64,000 nucleotides of DNA from a virus. The stretch spans positions 29,142-93,141 of IMG/VR virus record IMGVR_UViG_3300044691_000429. The stretch is one strand, 5' to 3'. The notes below the pieces were generated by a model. It was not told the DNA's origin. It was given only the letters and a program-made list of their open reading frames with translations, and made no database searches. Positions 47,602-55,555 of this stretch are shown here, one piece after another. Numbering within the stretch: position 1 is the stretch's first letter; each line of letters opens with the position of its first letter. The translations under genes were made by a program, and so were the position numbers.

Positions 47602-48452
47602 GCCGCCACCTGCTTCCCGGCGGCCTTCTCGGCGTGGATCTTCGCGATCCGCTCTTTGGTGTCCTTGAGGGGCAGGCCTACTTGCTTGGCGATCTCCCAG
47701 TCGGCCATGCCGAATCCGGCGAGGTGCCGGATCTCGTCGTTGCGGAGGTCGTCGCGCTTGCGGATGGCCGGGATGCGGCCGATGCCGGTTGTGTCGGGCT
47801 GGGCGGCGGGGTCGTCGATGTTCCCGTCCCATGCGAGCGGCCCGACCCAGCCCTTGGCGATGGCGTTGTTGCGGGTACGGCTGGTGAAGCGATCGAATCC
47901 CGGCGCCTGGTACGCGAGTTGCCGGTATGCGGCGGCGATCCGGTCGGCGACGGCTTTCCGCACGGTGGGCTGGCCGTCGGCGATGAGGTGGATGCGGGTG
48001 TCGGTGGAGCGCGAGGCTTCGGCGATGGCCCGGTAGGAGTGGCCGATGCACTGCATGGCCTGGATGCGGCGACGGCTGGGGGTGGCGTCGACGTAGAGCG
48101 TCTGGCCGGGCTCGGCGGCCGGCTGCACGGCCATGATCTTGACGTGGGTGGTGCGGGTGACCTGGGCCTGGGCGCCGCGGTAGATCGCGACGAGGTTCCT
48201 GTCGTCGCATCCGGTGGCTTCGGTGAGGATCCGCCAGCACATGGTCCGGTGGAGCAGGATCAGGTGTTCGCGGACCGGGGTGGCGTCGATGAGGGCGGGG
48301 CGGCCGAGTTGGCGGAGCACTTTGCGGCGCTTACGGACCGCGCGGATGGCGAGGACGCACGGTTCGCACTTGCATGGCGGTCGGCCGCCGTGGACTCCGT
48401 TGCCGCGGGCCGGCGTTCCGTGCTCGGGCGGCTGCTTGACGGCGGTGCTCAC
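47598..48452 (-). CDS. Multi-HTH actinophage regulatory protein
   Basis: 284 residues from GTG 48452. N-terminal Cys motif HGGRPPCKCEPCVLAIRAV, then RRRIQAMQCIGHSYRAIAEASRSTDTRIHLIADGQPTVRKAVADRIAAAYRQLAY, an HTH pattern, and ending in GMADWEIAKQVGLPLKDTKERIAKIH, a second HTH. Similar multi-HTH proteins are common in actinophage early regions. Probable transcriptional regulator; target unknown. Confidence 0.65.
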   Translation of the reverse strand: MSTAVKQPPEHGTPARGNGVHGGRPPCKCEPCVLAIRAVRKRRKVLRQLGRPALIDATPVREHLILLHRTMCWRILTEATGCDDRNLVAIYRGAQAQVTRTTHVKIMAVQPAAEPGQTLYVDATPSRRRIQAMQCIGHSYRAIAEASRSTDTRIHLIADGQPTVRKAVADRIAAAYRQLAYQAPGFDRFTSRTRNNAIAKGWVGPLAWDGNIDDPAAQPDTTGIGRIPAIRKRDDLRNDEIRHLAGFGMADWEIAKQVGLPLKDTKERIAKIHAEKAAGKQVAA

Positions 48453-48757
48453 AGTTCCCCTCCCGGGCTGTCGGGCCAGATGTCGAGGCATTGGCTGAGC
48501 AGGTGTTCGTCGGTGCCGATCCGTGGGTCTTCGAGCCCGACCGGTGACTGCGGCTGGTACGGGGGCGGCAGCGGCACGTCGGGCCACCGGTCCCCGGCGG
48601 GCTGCGTGTCCTCGGCCGCCAGGTCGGCGTGCTGGCGCCAGGCGAGTGCGGTGAGCTGCCCGTCGGCCCACGCGGCGACCGAGCGGCACAGGTGCCAGGC
48701 GCCGTACACGGCCAGCCCGCAGACGGCCAGCTCGGCGAGCGATGCGGCGAGGGTCAC
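48449..48757 (-). CDS. Membrane-anchored small protein
   Basis: 102 residues from GTG 48757. One hydrophobic N-terminal segment (LAASLAELAVCGLAVYGAWHLC) and an acidic/Pro-rich cytoplasmic tail (GDRWPDVPLPPPYQPQSPVGLEDP). Coupled to the HTH gene. Confidence 0.55.
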   Translation of the reverse strand: MTLAASLAELAVCGLAVYGAWHLCRSVAAWADGQLTALAWRQHADLAAEDTQPAGDRWPDVPLPPPYQPQSPVGLEDPRIGTDEHLLSQCLDIWPDSPGGEL

Positions 48758-48861
48758 GGCCGCCTCCGGTGCTCGCGCCCGGCGCAGATGACCGCGGCGA
48801 CGATGAGGGCCACGGCGACGGCACCGATTGCGGCGAAGGCCCAGGCGAGGTGGGTGGTCAC
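48754..48861 (-). CDS. Tiny membrane peptide
   Basis: 35 residues from GTG 48861: one membrane segment (LAWAFAAIGAVAVALIVAAVICAG) with a basic tail (REHRRRP). It fills the space between the methyltransferase and the next membrane gene exactly, with GTGA overlaps on both sides, which supports translation. Confidence 0.55.
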   Translation of the reverse strand: MTTHLAWAFAAIGAVAVALIVAAVICAGREHRRRP

Positions 48862-49607
48862 GACGCCTCCAAGGTCAGCTGCGACAGGCGGAGGCGGGCG
48901 GCTTCGCAGTAGCGTTCGTCGGCCTCGATGCCGATGGCCCGGCGGCCGGACTGGCGGGCCGCGTCGAGCGTGCTGCCGCTGCCCGCGAACGGGTCGAGGA
49001 CCAGGCCGCCGGGCGGGCAGGCGTAGGTGATCAGCGGGGTGAGGATGCCGAGGGGCTTCTCGGTGGGGTGAATGCTGCGGCTGTGCATCGACCGGACCCG
49101 CTGGACGGAACGGGAGATCCGCATGCCGTCGTCCGCGTACTGACTCGGGGCGATCTTCCCGGTGTGCGGCGTAGTGGCGGCAACCGCGAGTCCAGTTCTT
49201 TTGGTTGGGTTGCCTCGCTCCCGGGGAACTTCGTGGTGCACGTTCTTCCAGTCACCCCTGTACCAGTGGGCGGCGATCTCGTGAACCCGCTTGAAGCGGT
49301 CGGCGGCGAACCCGCTGCCGTTGTGCTTCTCCCACACCACGTCCTGCGAGAGCTTCCAGTCGGCGAACTCGTCGCGCCGGTCGAGGAACATGCGCATCGA
49401 CCCGAAGCACCACATCGATCGGGCGACGGTCGCGGCGAGCGCGGGCCACCCGTCGGGCCACCGGTCCCAGGCGAGGCTCGTTTCCGAGTAGGGCGGATCT
49501 GCCACGACCAGATCGGCCTGCAGCCCGAGCGCGGGCAGCACCTCCCGCATGTCCCCCAGGTACAGGGTGATCCCGGCGTCGGCGTCCTGGTAGTACGGGG
49601 TGGGCAT
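48858..49607 (-). CDS. DNA methyltransferase (N6-A or N4-C, beta class)
   Basis: 249 residues from ATG 49607. ADPPYSETSLAWD gives the DPPY catalytic motif at residues 37-40, HPTEKPLGIL is at 180-189, and LDPFAGSGST (204-213) is the SAM-binding motif. The order DPPY before FxGxG is typical of beta-class enzymes. No restriction endonuclease is adjacent, so it is an orphan phage methylase that may protect phage DNA from host restriction. Confidence 0.8.
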   Translation of the reverse strand: MPTPYYQDADAGITLYLGDMREVLPALGLQADLVVADPPYSETSLAWDRWPDGWPALAATVARSMWCFGSMRMFLDRRDEFADWKLSQDVVWEKHNGSGFAADRFKRVHEIAAHWYRGDWKNVHHEVPRERGNPTKRTGLAVAATTPHTGKIAPSQYADDGMRISRSVQRVRSMHSRSIHPTEKPLGILTPLITYACPPGGLVLDPFAGSGSTLDAARQSGRRAIGIEADERYCEAARLRLSQLTLEAS

Positions 49608-49972
49608 CACGCCGCCGCCTCCGCCCCGTGGTAGCGCTCGGCGGCGAGGCGGTGCCCGTGCCCCGTCAGCGCCCAGATGCGGATCTCGTGGCCGTGCGTG
49701 GAGCGGAGCGTGGACGGGACGCCACCGGGTACGCGCCGGGTGATCCCCGCGGCGCGCAGCCCGCTTATCGCCGCGCCGAGGAACCCGCGGCCCTGCTCGG
49801 GCAGGAGGTCGCGCAGCTCGTTCGCGGTCCACGTGTCGTGGGTGCTCCCGTACAGGAGGACCACCTGCATCACGACGTACCGGTCCCACTCGGACCCGGC
49901 GACGATCTCCGCGAGGGTCGCGTCACGGTGGCGGGCGGCGAGCTGCTCGGCGAGGGAGAGAGGGCGGGTCAC
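49607..49972 (-). CDS. Winged-helix-like protein
   Basis: 121 residues from GTG 49972. LAEQLAARHRDATLAEIVAGSEWDRYVVMQVVLLYGSTHDTWTANELRDLLPEQGRGFLGAAISGLRAAGITRRVP is a winged-helix pattern. Likely regulatory; coupled between methylase and antirepressor genes. Confidence 0.6.
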   Translation of the reverse strand: MTRPLSLAEQLAARHRDATLAEIVAGSEWDRYVVMQVVLLYGSTHDTWTANELRDLLPEQGRGFLGAAISGLRAAGITRRVPGGVPSTLRSTHGHEIRIWALTGHGHRLAAERYHGAEAAA

Positions 49973-50661
49973 AGCGCACCGCCGTTGAAGTTGCCGTAGA
50001 CGATGCTGCCGACCGGGAAGGGCAGCGACATCTGCAAGTTGCGCTCCGCCAGTGCCAGTTCGCGCTGCAACTGCGCGGCGAAGTAGATGAGATGCGGAAG
50101 GACGAAGGAACGGATCTCCCAGCGCCGGCACTGGGGTACCGGCCAGAACAGGTGCTCCCACTTCTTATGCGGGGCGCCGTTCCGCGTGGTCAGCACCCCT
50201 CCGGATATGAGGAGTTCCTTGAAGTCGTGCGCGTCGACCCTCAGCCCTTGACTGCGCGCGACGGCGGCGGCGTGCTCCCAGGGCACGGTCCCGGCTCCGA
50301 TCCCCAACGGCGGAGCCCCCGCGTCGAACCGGCCCGTCTCGCGGATCTGCTTGAGGATCGCTTTGACTTGCTTCTTGATGACCTTGGCGCCAGGGAGAGT
50401 GCTGCGGAAGATCAGCTCCCACATGCCGTCCTCGTAGATGACGGCGAGGCGCTGCCTTCCTCCAAGGGTTTCGGTCTGAGCGAAACCCTTCTCGTCCTCG
50501 TCCAGCAGGTCGAGAGCGTTCTTGGTCTGGCGGTACCCCATGGCCGCCGAGAAGTCCGCCGCCACCGAGTAGGGCGTGCTGTCCTCGGTCTGACCGAAGC
50601 GGATGTCGGTTCCGGAGACGTTGAACGCCTTCAGTGCCGTGGGCTCGTTGAACGGCTGCAT
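49969..50661 (-). CDS. BRO-N/antirepressor-type protein
   Basis: 230 residues. The N-terminal ~105 residues fit a BRO-N domain: KAFNVSGTDIRFGQTEDSTPYSVAADFSAAMGYRQTKNALDLLDEDEKGFAQTETLGGRQRLAVIYEDGMWELIFRSTLPGAKVIKKQVKAILKQIRETG. The C-terminal domain (WEHAAAVARSQGLRVDAHDFKELLISGGVLTTRNGAPHKKWEHLFWPVPQ) fits an antirepressor or KilA-type C-terminus. Such proteins often counteract prophage repressors, so it may be linked to the immunity region at 61 kb. Confidence 0.7.
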   Translation of the reverse strand: MQPFNEPTALKAFNVSGTDIRFGQTEDSTPYSVAADFSAAMGYRQTKNALDLLDEDEKGFAQTETLGGRQRLAVIYEDGMWELIFRSTLPGAKVIKKQVKAILKQIRETGRFDAGAPPLGIGAGTVPWEHAAAVARSQGLRVDAHDFKELLISGGVLTTRNGAPHKKWEHLFWPVPQCRRWEIRSFVLPHLIYFAAQLQRELALAERNLQMSLPFPVGSIVYGNFNGGAL

Positions 50662-50693
50662 CGGGTCCTCCTGCGGTGTGTTGTGCTGGTGGT

Positions 50694-50724
50694 GGCCGCC
50701 CGCGCATTCGGGGCGCGGGCGGCC
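50694..50724 (-). terminator. Perfect 12-bp hairpin upstream of the antirepressor gene
   Basis: GGCCGCCCGCGC (50694-50705) and GCGCGGGCGGCC (50713-50724) with a 7-nt loop between two minus-strand genes; may also give the antirepressor its own transcriptional unit. Confidence 0.55.
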
Positions 50725-50732
50725 GGAGTGGG

Positions 50733-50912
50733 TCAGGCGGTCTGTCGTCCGCGCGACCGGAACTCGGTCCCGACGGTGGCGAGCAGCCGGCGGGTGTAGC
50801 CGTAGGAGCGGTCGAGGTCTGCGGCGATGGCAGCGATGGAGGCGCCGTCGTAGTACCGGCGCTGCGCGTCCCGGGCTGCGGTCAGGCGGGCCTCGCCGGT
50901 CTCGTAGGTCAC
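50733..50912 (-). CDS. Tiny helix-turn-helix protein
   Basis: 59 residues from GTG 50912. RLTAARDAQRRYYDGASIAAIAADLDRSYGYTRRLLATVGTEFRSRGRQ is a homeodomain/resolvase-like HTH (GASIAAIAADLDRSYGYTRRLL). Probably a small DNA-binding regulator. Starts by GTGA overlap with the upstream gene. Confidence 0.6.
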   Translation of the reverse strand: MTYETGEARLTAARDAQRRYYDGASIAAIAADLDRSYGYTRRLLATVGTEFRSRGRQTA

Positions 50913-51265
50913 GGGGTGGCCCCCTCGGTGGCGGCGCAGATCGCCTTGCAGGTAGCGAGGTCCCGTTGTGCGGGGGTGAGGATTTCCCCGTCCGGGCCCC
51001 AGGTGCGGGTGCGGGGCTCGTGCTCGTCGAACACGACGAGCCCGTGTTCGACGTGGAAGGGCCGGCCGTGGACGCGGCAGGTTTCGGCTCGGCTCCAGTC
51101 GGGGGCGCAGAGCCAGGCGCCGTCGGTGGCCCAGTACGGCGGGCAGGGTTCGGCCCAGATGGGTTCGCCGTTGTCGTACCGCAGGTCGTAGGGGAAGACG
51201 GGGCGGACCTGCTGGCAGTGCTGGCAGCGGCCGACGCGTTGGGGTGTGTATCCGAGGTTGCTCAT
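50909..51265 (-). CDS. Zinc-ribbon protein, unknown function
   Basis: 118 residues. RCQHCQQVRPVFPYDLRYDNG near the start, then AWLCAPDWSRAETCRVHGRPFHVEHG, with further cysteines at the C-terminus (DLATCKAIC). Probable zinc binding. Confidence 0.55.
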   Translation of the reverse strand: MSNLGYTPQRVGRCQHCQQVRPVFPYDLRYDNGEPIWAEPCPPYWATDGAWLCAPDWSRAETCRVHGRPFHVEHGLVVFDEHEPRTRTWGPDGEILTPAQRDLATCKAICAATEGATP

Positions 51266-51735
51266 GCCGTCACCGCCGGGTTGCGCATGACGGTGACCTC
51301 GACCGCGCCGGGCTCACCGGCGGCCACGTACACGAGGCGCCAGGTGCCGTCCCATTCGCAGGCGCACGGTTCGTCCGGGCGGGGGTGGCGGATGAACACG
51401 GCGTGCAGGCGCTTGGGGATCTGCGGCCGGTTCGGCGCGGGGACGGGCTGCTTGGTGTCGGGGTCGGGGTACAGGTCAGGGACGCCGTGGACGCTCAGCA
51501 TGTACGCGGTGGCGGCGAGCCAGAGCGCCCGCCATGTGTGGCCGTGGCCGAGCGCCACGAACTCGCTGGGCGGCTCGTCCTCATCGCCTACGCCGATGAC
51601 GACCAGGCCGCCGTGTGCGATGAAACCCGCCTTGACCGCGTCCTCCGGCGTCGGGGTCCACAGGGCCTCGGCGGGGTGGACGGTGCCGGACTCGTCCTCG
51701 GTCGTGGCCAGGGTGTAGGGGGTTGCGGTGGTCAC
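51262..51735 (-). CDS. Conserved phage protein, unknown function
   Basis: 157 residues. EDAVKAGFIAHGGLVVIGVGDEDEPPSEFVALGHGHTWRALWLAATAYMLSVHGVPDLYPDPDTKQP and RLHAVFIRHPRPDEPCACEWDGTWRLVYVAAGEPG; mixed alpha/beta fold with strands. No family recognised. Confidence 0.55.
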   Translation of the reverse strand: MTTATPYTLATTEDESGTVHPAEALWTPTPEDAVKAGFIAHGGLVVIGVGDEDEPPSEFVALGHGHTWRALWLAATAYMLSVHGVPDLYPDPDTKQPVPAPNRPQIPKRLHAVFIRHPRPDEPCACEWDGTWRLVYVAAGEPGAVEVTVMRNPAVTA

Positions 51736-51754
51736 TTGTGGTCTCCTTTGGGGA

Positions 51755-51783
51755 GACCGCCCCGGATAGCCCCCGGGGCGGTC
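51755..51783 (-). terminator. Perfect 11-bp hairpin after the Sak4-like ATPase gene's upstream neighbour
   Basis: GACCGCCCCGG (51755-51765) and CCGGGGCGGTC (51773-51783), 7-nt loop, located just past the stop of the ATPase gene on the minus strand (ATPase ends at 51799). Confidence 0.65.
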
Positions 51784-51798
51784 GTCTGCCGGGGGTGG

Positions 51799-52788
51799 TT
51801 ACTGCGGGGGCTGCGGCGCAGCGGCCTTGAGGGCAGTGCCGCGTTCGCGGATGAAGTCGCCGAGGTTGGTGGGCTTCCCGGTCTCCGGGTGCATCAGTGG
51901 CGTTGCGAGCGCACTGGCCGCCTCGACGTCGCGGTACAGGGTGAGCAGGCTGTCCGCCGTGGCCTTCGTCGAGCTGGCCGCGTTGATCCACGTCTTCGGG
52001 TCGATCTCGTTGGCGCCGGAGCGGAGCCAGTCCAGGTAGGGCTTGGCGATGTCGCGGGCGCCGTCCGGCTGATTGAGCTGCACACCCCTGAAGGCGGGGC
52101 AGCGGGACTTGATGAACCGAAGTCGGTTCGCCTCGTCCATTTCTGCCGCGACGCCGAACTCGAACTCGATGCCCCGGCGCTGTTCGGCGCGCATGCCCTG
52201 GTTGGTGGGTTTCTTGTCCACGAGGACCCAGTCGACGTAGGACCGCATGGTCACAACGACGTGCCCTGGATAGGACATGAGAGCGTCGATCATTTCGTTC
52301 TGGATCTTGCCGCCGTCCTTCCAGCCCGCGAACTTGTTGCCGCCATAGCGGGCCTGGGCCGCCATTTCGACCTGGTCGAGGGTTCCGTCGGCGCCCTTCC
52401 AGAAGTGGCTGAGCGAGTCGACCATCGCGACCGGGTATCCGGCGTCGGCCGCAGCAGCGAGCGCCTTCTGCAGGTCGCGAGGGTCGTAGCGGTGCATCGG
52501 CAGCGTGTCGAATGCGGCGTCGAGGTCGTTGACGTACAGGGCGGCGGCGCCGCGCTCGGTGTCGATGACCGCGAAGCGCCGCCCTTCGGCCAGCCCGCTG
52601 GCGACGGAGAGGCCGGTCCAGGTCTTGCCGGAGCCGGAGACGCCCTGGATGGACACGCGGGCTTTCGCGCCGTCCTTGGTGGCGGGACGGAACACGAACT
52701 CGTCCTCGGCGAAGTCGTCCTGAACAGACGTCCCACTCGGGCGTTGGGCCATCTGCTGGCCGGCGCGCTGAATCGGGTTGGTGGCCAT
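51799..52788 (-). CDS. Sak4-like RecA-fold ATPase (single-strand annealing/recombinase partner)
   Basis: 329 residues. Walker A GVSGSGKT at 49-56, then VIDTERGAA and a Walker B VAMVDSLSHFW about 60 residues later, then a helical C-terminal half. This is the AAA_24/Sak4 type of phage ATPase, often replacing RecT/Redbeta. Its C-terminal region (ASSTKATADSLLTLYRDVEAA) may bind single-strand DNA or SSB. It neighbours the exonuclease gene, as expected for a phage recombination pair. Confidence 0.7.
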   Translation of the reverse strand: MATNPIQRAGQQMAQRPSGTSVQDDFAEDEFVFRPATKDGAKARVSIQGVSGSGKTWTGLSVASGLAEGRRFAVIDTERGAAALYVNDLDAAFDTLPMHRYDPRDLQKALAAAADAGYPVAMVDSLSHFWKGADGTLDQVEMAAQARYGGNKFAGWKDGGKIQNEMIDALMSYPGHVVVTMRSYVDWVLVDKKPTNQGMRAEQRRGIEFEFGVAAEMDEANRLRFIKSRCPAFRGVQLNQPDGARDIAKPYLDWLRSGANEIDPKTWINAASSTKATADSLLTLYRDVEAASALATPLMHPETGKPTNLGDFIRERGTALKAAAPQPPQ

Positions 52789-52801
52789 GAGGTGCGGCTC
52801 C

Positions 52802-53671
52802 TTAGTTGAAGAGGCGTTCGATGTACGGGGGCAGCGAGATCAGCTCGGTGGTCTCCGAGTAGCCGGGCCAGTGATCGGCCTCACGGCAGTTCGCGAATAG
52901 CTGCATGGCGGCCTGGTTGAGGTCGTGGCCGATGCGCATGGCGAGCGGGTCGAGACGAGCGACAGTCACCACGTAGGGGGCGGTCTTCTCCTGGAAGATG
53001 AAGGTGAACGGGGTGTCGTCGTTCGCGTAGCCGAGAGCCTTGAGGCCGTCCAGATACCAATCGGCCTGTACGTGGTAGCCGTGTTCGAAGACGGCTTTCG
53101 AGACGGCTTCGAGGTCGGCTGACCTGGCAGTCTTGTAGTCGACTGCCTGGCCGTCGTAGCGGAGCCAGTCGACGCGGGCGCGGCGGGTGATGCCGAGTTC
53201 GCGCTCTTCCCAGAAGAGGGACTGTTCGGCGCCGCCGCTTGCGGGATCGAGGAGCGGCCCGGCTTCCGGGTGTTTACGCAGCGCTTCGGCCATGGCGTTG
53301 ACCGTGTCGAGTTCGTGCTGCTTCAGCGGGACGTTGCCTGCGGCCCGAATCTCGGTGAGTTGCTCTTTGACCTCGTTGGTGTCCCACCTGGCCCGGTCGA
53401 CGAGGACCAGTTCGGGCCCGTCGTTGAGCACCAACTTGTGGGCGGCGGTGCCGATGTCCCAGACCTTCTTGGGTGCTTCGCCGTGGTCCTGGTCGTGCCG
53501 AAACTTGGCCGGGCAGGAGGGGGCGAGGAGCTTGCGGGCGCCGGTCGAGGAGAGTGAGCCGCCGGGCACGATGTCGCGGTGGTAGTCGGCGGCATCCAGG
53601 TCCGGGTACAAGCCCGGCCCCTGCCACAGCGGGTCCACCGCCACCTCGGGCGCCTCGACCACGGCCGTCAC
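52802..53671 (-). CDS. PD-(D/E)XK exonuclease (RecE/lambda-exo-type)
   Basis: 289 residues from GTG 53671. SSTGARKLLAPSCPAKFR is the opening typical of phage exonucleases with this fold; GTAAHKL places a catalytic-support His near 78. ITRRARVDWLRYDGQAVDYKTARS gives the core D168, D178-x-K180, and HGYHVQADWYLDGL supplies the Q/Y motif. It probably processes DNA ends for annealing by the Sak4-like ATPase gene 13 nt downstream. Confidence 0.8.
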   Translation of the reverse strand: MTAVVEAPEVAVDPLWQGPGLYPDLDAADYHRDIVPGGSLSSTGARKLLAPSCPAKFRHDQDHGEAPKKVWDIGTAAHKLVLNDGPELVLVDRARWDTNEVKEQLTEIRAAGNVPLKQHELDTVNAMAEALRKHPEAGPLLDPASGGAEQSLFWEERELGITRRARVDWLRYDGQAVDYKTARSADLEAVSKAVFEHGYHVQADWYLDGLKALGYANDDTPFTFIFQEKTAPYVVTVARLDPLAMRIGHDLNQAAMQLFANCREADHWPGYSETTELISLPPYIERLFN

Positions 53672-54012
53672 GCGGCACCGCCGGGCAGGCAGTCCTCGCA
53701 GCGGCCGGTGTTCAGGTCGAACGGTCCGGCCGTGTCGCCGCAGCTGGGGCAGGCGTGCGGGCCCTCGCCGCCCGCGAGCTTCGTCAGCCACGCGAGGGCG
53801 TCGCGGTCGTACTGCATGCCGATGACCGCCGCGGTGTAGCCCGGGAATCCGAGGGCGAGCCGCGCCATGTTCTGCATGTCGGCGGCGGCGATGGTGGAGA
53901 TCAACTGGGTCGTGAAGTTCCCCGCCTGGTAGCCGCCGCGCCCGTAGTGGAACAGGACGTGGTTGGCGATCTCCGGTGTGATGGCGGGTGCTGCCGTGTC
54001 GGTGCGGGTCAT
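53668..54012 (-). CDS. Small protein with a zinc-ribbon C-terminus
   Basis: 114 residues. PEIANHVLFHYGRGGYQAGNFTTQLISTIAAADMQNMARLALGFPGYTAAVIGMQYD, then PHACPSCGDTAGPFDLNTGRCEDCLPGG, where two CxxC pairs form a zinc ribbon. The N-terminal part is a recurrent actinophage motif near recombination genes. Role unknown. Confidence 0.6.
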   Translation of the reverse strand: MTRTDTAAPAITPEIANHVLFHYGRGGYQAGNFTTQLISTIAAADMQNMARLALGFPGYTAAVIGMQYDRDALAWLTKLAGGEGPHACPSCGDTAGPFDLNTGRCEDCLPGGAA

Positions 54013-54038
54013 CTCTTCCTGCTTTCGGGTGTGTTGGT

Positions 54039-54083
54039 CCCGGCCGCCGCACCGTCAGGGGGGTGTCGGGTGCGGCGGCCGGG
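54039..54083 (-). terminator. Perfect 15-bp hairpin downstream of the clamp-like gene
   Basis: CCCGGCCGCCGCACC (54039-54053) and GGTGCGGCGGCCGGG (54069-54083), 15-nt loop, in the 178-nt gap (54013-54190), which otherwise holds no gene. Strongest stem in the window; ends the clamp transcript or insulates the exonuclease operon. Confidence 0.7.
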
Positions 54084-54190
54084 TGGCCGGCGGAGCGGGG
54101 GGAGCGCTCGACGCCGACCGGCTCGGGTGGCTCTTTTGGCCGGCGGCCGGGGCGGGTTGTGGTCAGCCCGGACCGCCGGTCGTCAGTGGG

Positions 54191-55240
54191 TCAGGCCGCT
54201 GCGGTGTCGGCGGCCTTCTTGGCGGCGAGCGCCTTGACGTGGGCCTCGTAGTCGTCGTGCCACTGCTGCGGGTTGTGGCCCGCCTTCTCGGCCTCGTCCC
54301 ACGCCCACTCGCCGACCTCGCCGGACTCCAACTGCTCGTCCGTGTCGGCGAGGACGGTCCGCAGCAGGTCCGGGTCGGCCATCTGCAGGGCCTTCAGGAG
54401 GCGGTACGCGGTCCAGCCGTTGAGGACGGCCATGATGTGCGCGTAGAACTCGGCCGGGTCGCTGGCCGACTTGCCGTGCATGTCCGTGGTCGAGCGGAGC
54501 ACCTGCTTCAGCAGGTCTTCGGCGTGCTGGCCGATGGCGTTGTCGCGGTCTTCGAGTTCCTGCGGCTCGTGGGTGTCGAGGTCGTCGTCCATCTCGACCG
54601 GCGTCGCCTTGGCGAAGCTGTCGGCCCAGGTGGCGATGTCGTCGGCGATGTTCGGACCGGTGTTGTTGTCGGTGAAGCGGGCGGGCATCTGGATGCCGAG
54701 GAAGTCGTTGCCGACGACGACGATGGGCTTGCTGGCGCTGGCCTGCCAGGTGCAGACCCGGTTGCCTGCCGCCTCCCAGCGGGCCAGCAGCGACGACGTC
54801 ACCAGGCTGTACGGGGCCTCTCCGACGGGGTTCTCCATGGAGTGACGGAGGACGCCCCGCCACTCGGGATAGGGGCCGTTCATGGCCGGGAGGGTCAGGC
54901 CGGTGGTGTAGTCGCCCTCGGTGAAGGTGACGTCGTACTCGCCGGGGGTGATGTGGACGTTGCGCGCGTTGCCGTCGGCGCTGCGGGCCTTGAGCCAGGC
55001 GGCGAGGGCGTCGACGTTGGGGCCGTGCAGGGTGTGGGCCCACGCCGGGTCGCTGCTGCGGGTCTTCTGGCGGGCGACGGCCATGGTGTAGCGGTCGGTG
55101 GCGATGGCGTGGAGGTGGCGGCCGTCGTAGTCGAGGCGGACGCCCTGGATGGGGCCGTAGCCGGCGTTGCGGCCGACGTGGGGCTCGACCTTCCGGAGCA
55201 GTTCGGCGAGCTGGTAGGCGGTGAGGGTCGTGGTCGTCAC
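54191..55240 (-). CDS. DNA polymerase III beta-sliding-clamp-like protein
   Basis: 349 residues from GTG 55240 (CAGGAGAC upstream). TLTAYQLAELLRKVEPHVGRNAGYGPIQGVRLDYDGRHLHAIATDRYTMAVARQ is strongly clamp-like (GVRLDYDGxxLxAxATDRYxxAxAR). The middle has ENPVGEAPYSLVTSSLLARWEAAGNR and PIVVVGNDFLGIQMPARF in domain-like order; the C-terminal ~100 residues are more helical than in bacterial clamps. It likely acts at replication forks or as a clamp mimic for host polymerase. No phage polymerase gene is visible in the window. Confidence 0.75.
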   Translation of the reverse strand: MTTTTLTAYQLAELLRKVEPHVGRNAGYGPIQGVRLDYDGRHLHAIATDRYTMAVARQKTRSSDPAWAHTLHGPNVDALAAWLKARSADGNARNVHITPGEYDVTFTEGDYTTGLTLPAMNGPYPEWRGVLRHSMENPVGEAPYSLVTSSLLARWEAAGNRVCTWQASASKPIVVVGNDFLGIQMPARFTDNNTGPNIADDIATWADSFAKATPVEMDDDLDTHEPQELEDRDNAIGQHAEDLLKQVLRSTTDMHGKSASDPAEFYAHIMAVLNGWTAYRLLKALQMADPDLLRTVLADTDEQLESGEVGEWAWDEAEKAGHNPQQWHDDYEAHVKALAAKKAADTAAA

Positions 55241-55309
55241 GGTCGTCTCCTGGCATGGTTGGGGTTGGCCGTGCCCGCTAGCTCCGGGCACGGCTTCGTC
55301 GTGAGCCGG

Positions 55310-55555
55310 TCAGTGGGGGTGGTGCCGGAGGTGCTCGCTGTGGCGCTGCCGGAGCCAGGTGGTCCCGGCGGTGCAGGCGCAGACCTCGGCGGGGAACCCG
55401 TAGTCGGCCAGGGCGCAGTACGCGGCGTGCTCCGGGGTCGGGCCGGTGGGGATGAGGCGGGCGCCCCAGCCCTCCGCGTACAGCCCCGGCCCGGCGGCGA
55501 CCACCATTGCGTCGTCCGCGGTCGCCCAGTCCAGATCCGGCAGCAGCGCGGTCAT
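55310..55555 (-). CDS. Small protein, unknown function
   Basis: 81 residues from ATG 55555. LLPDLDWATADDAMVVAAGPGLYAEGWGARLIPTGPTPEHAAYCALADYGFPAEVCACTAGTTWLRQRHSEHL. Contains CAC near the end; no family recognised. Confidence 0.5.
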   Translation of the reverse strand: MTALLPDLDWATADDAMVVAAGPGLYAEGWGARLIPTGPTPEHAAYCALADYGFPAEVCACTAGTTWLRQRHSEHLRHHPH

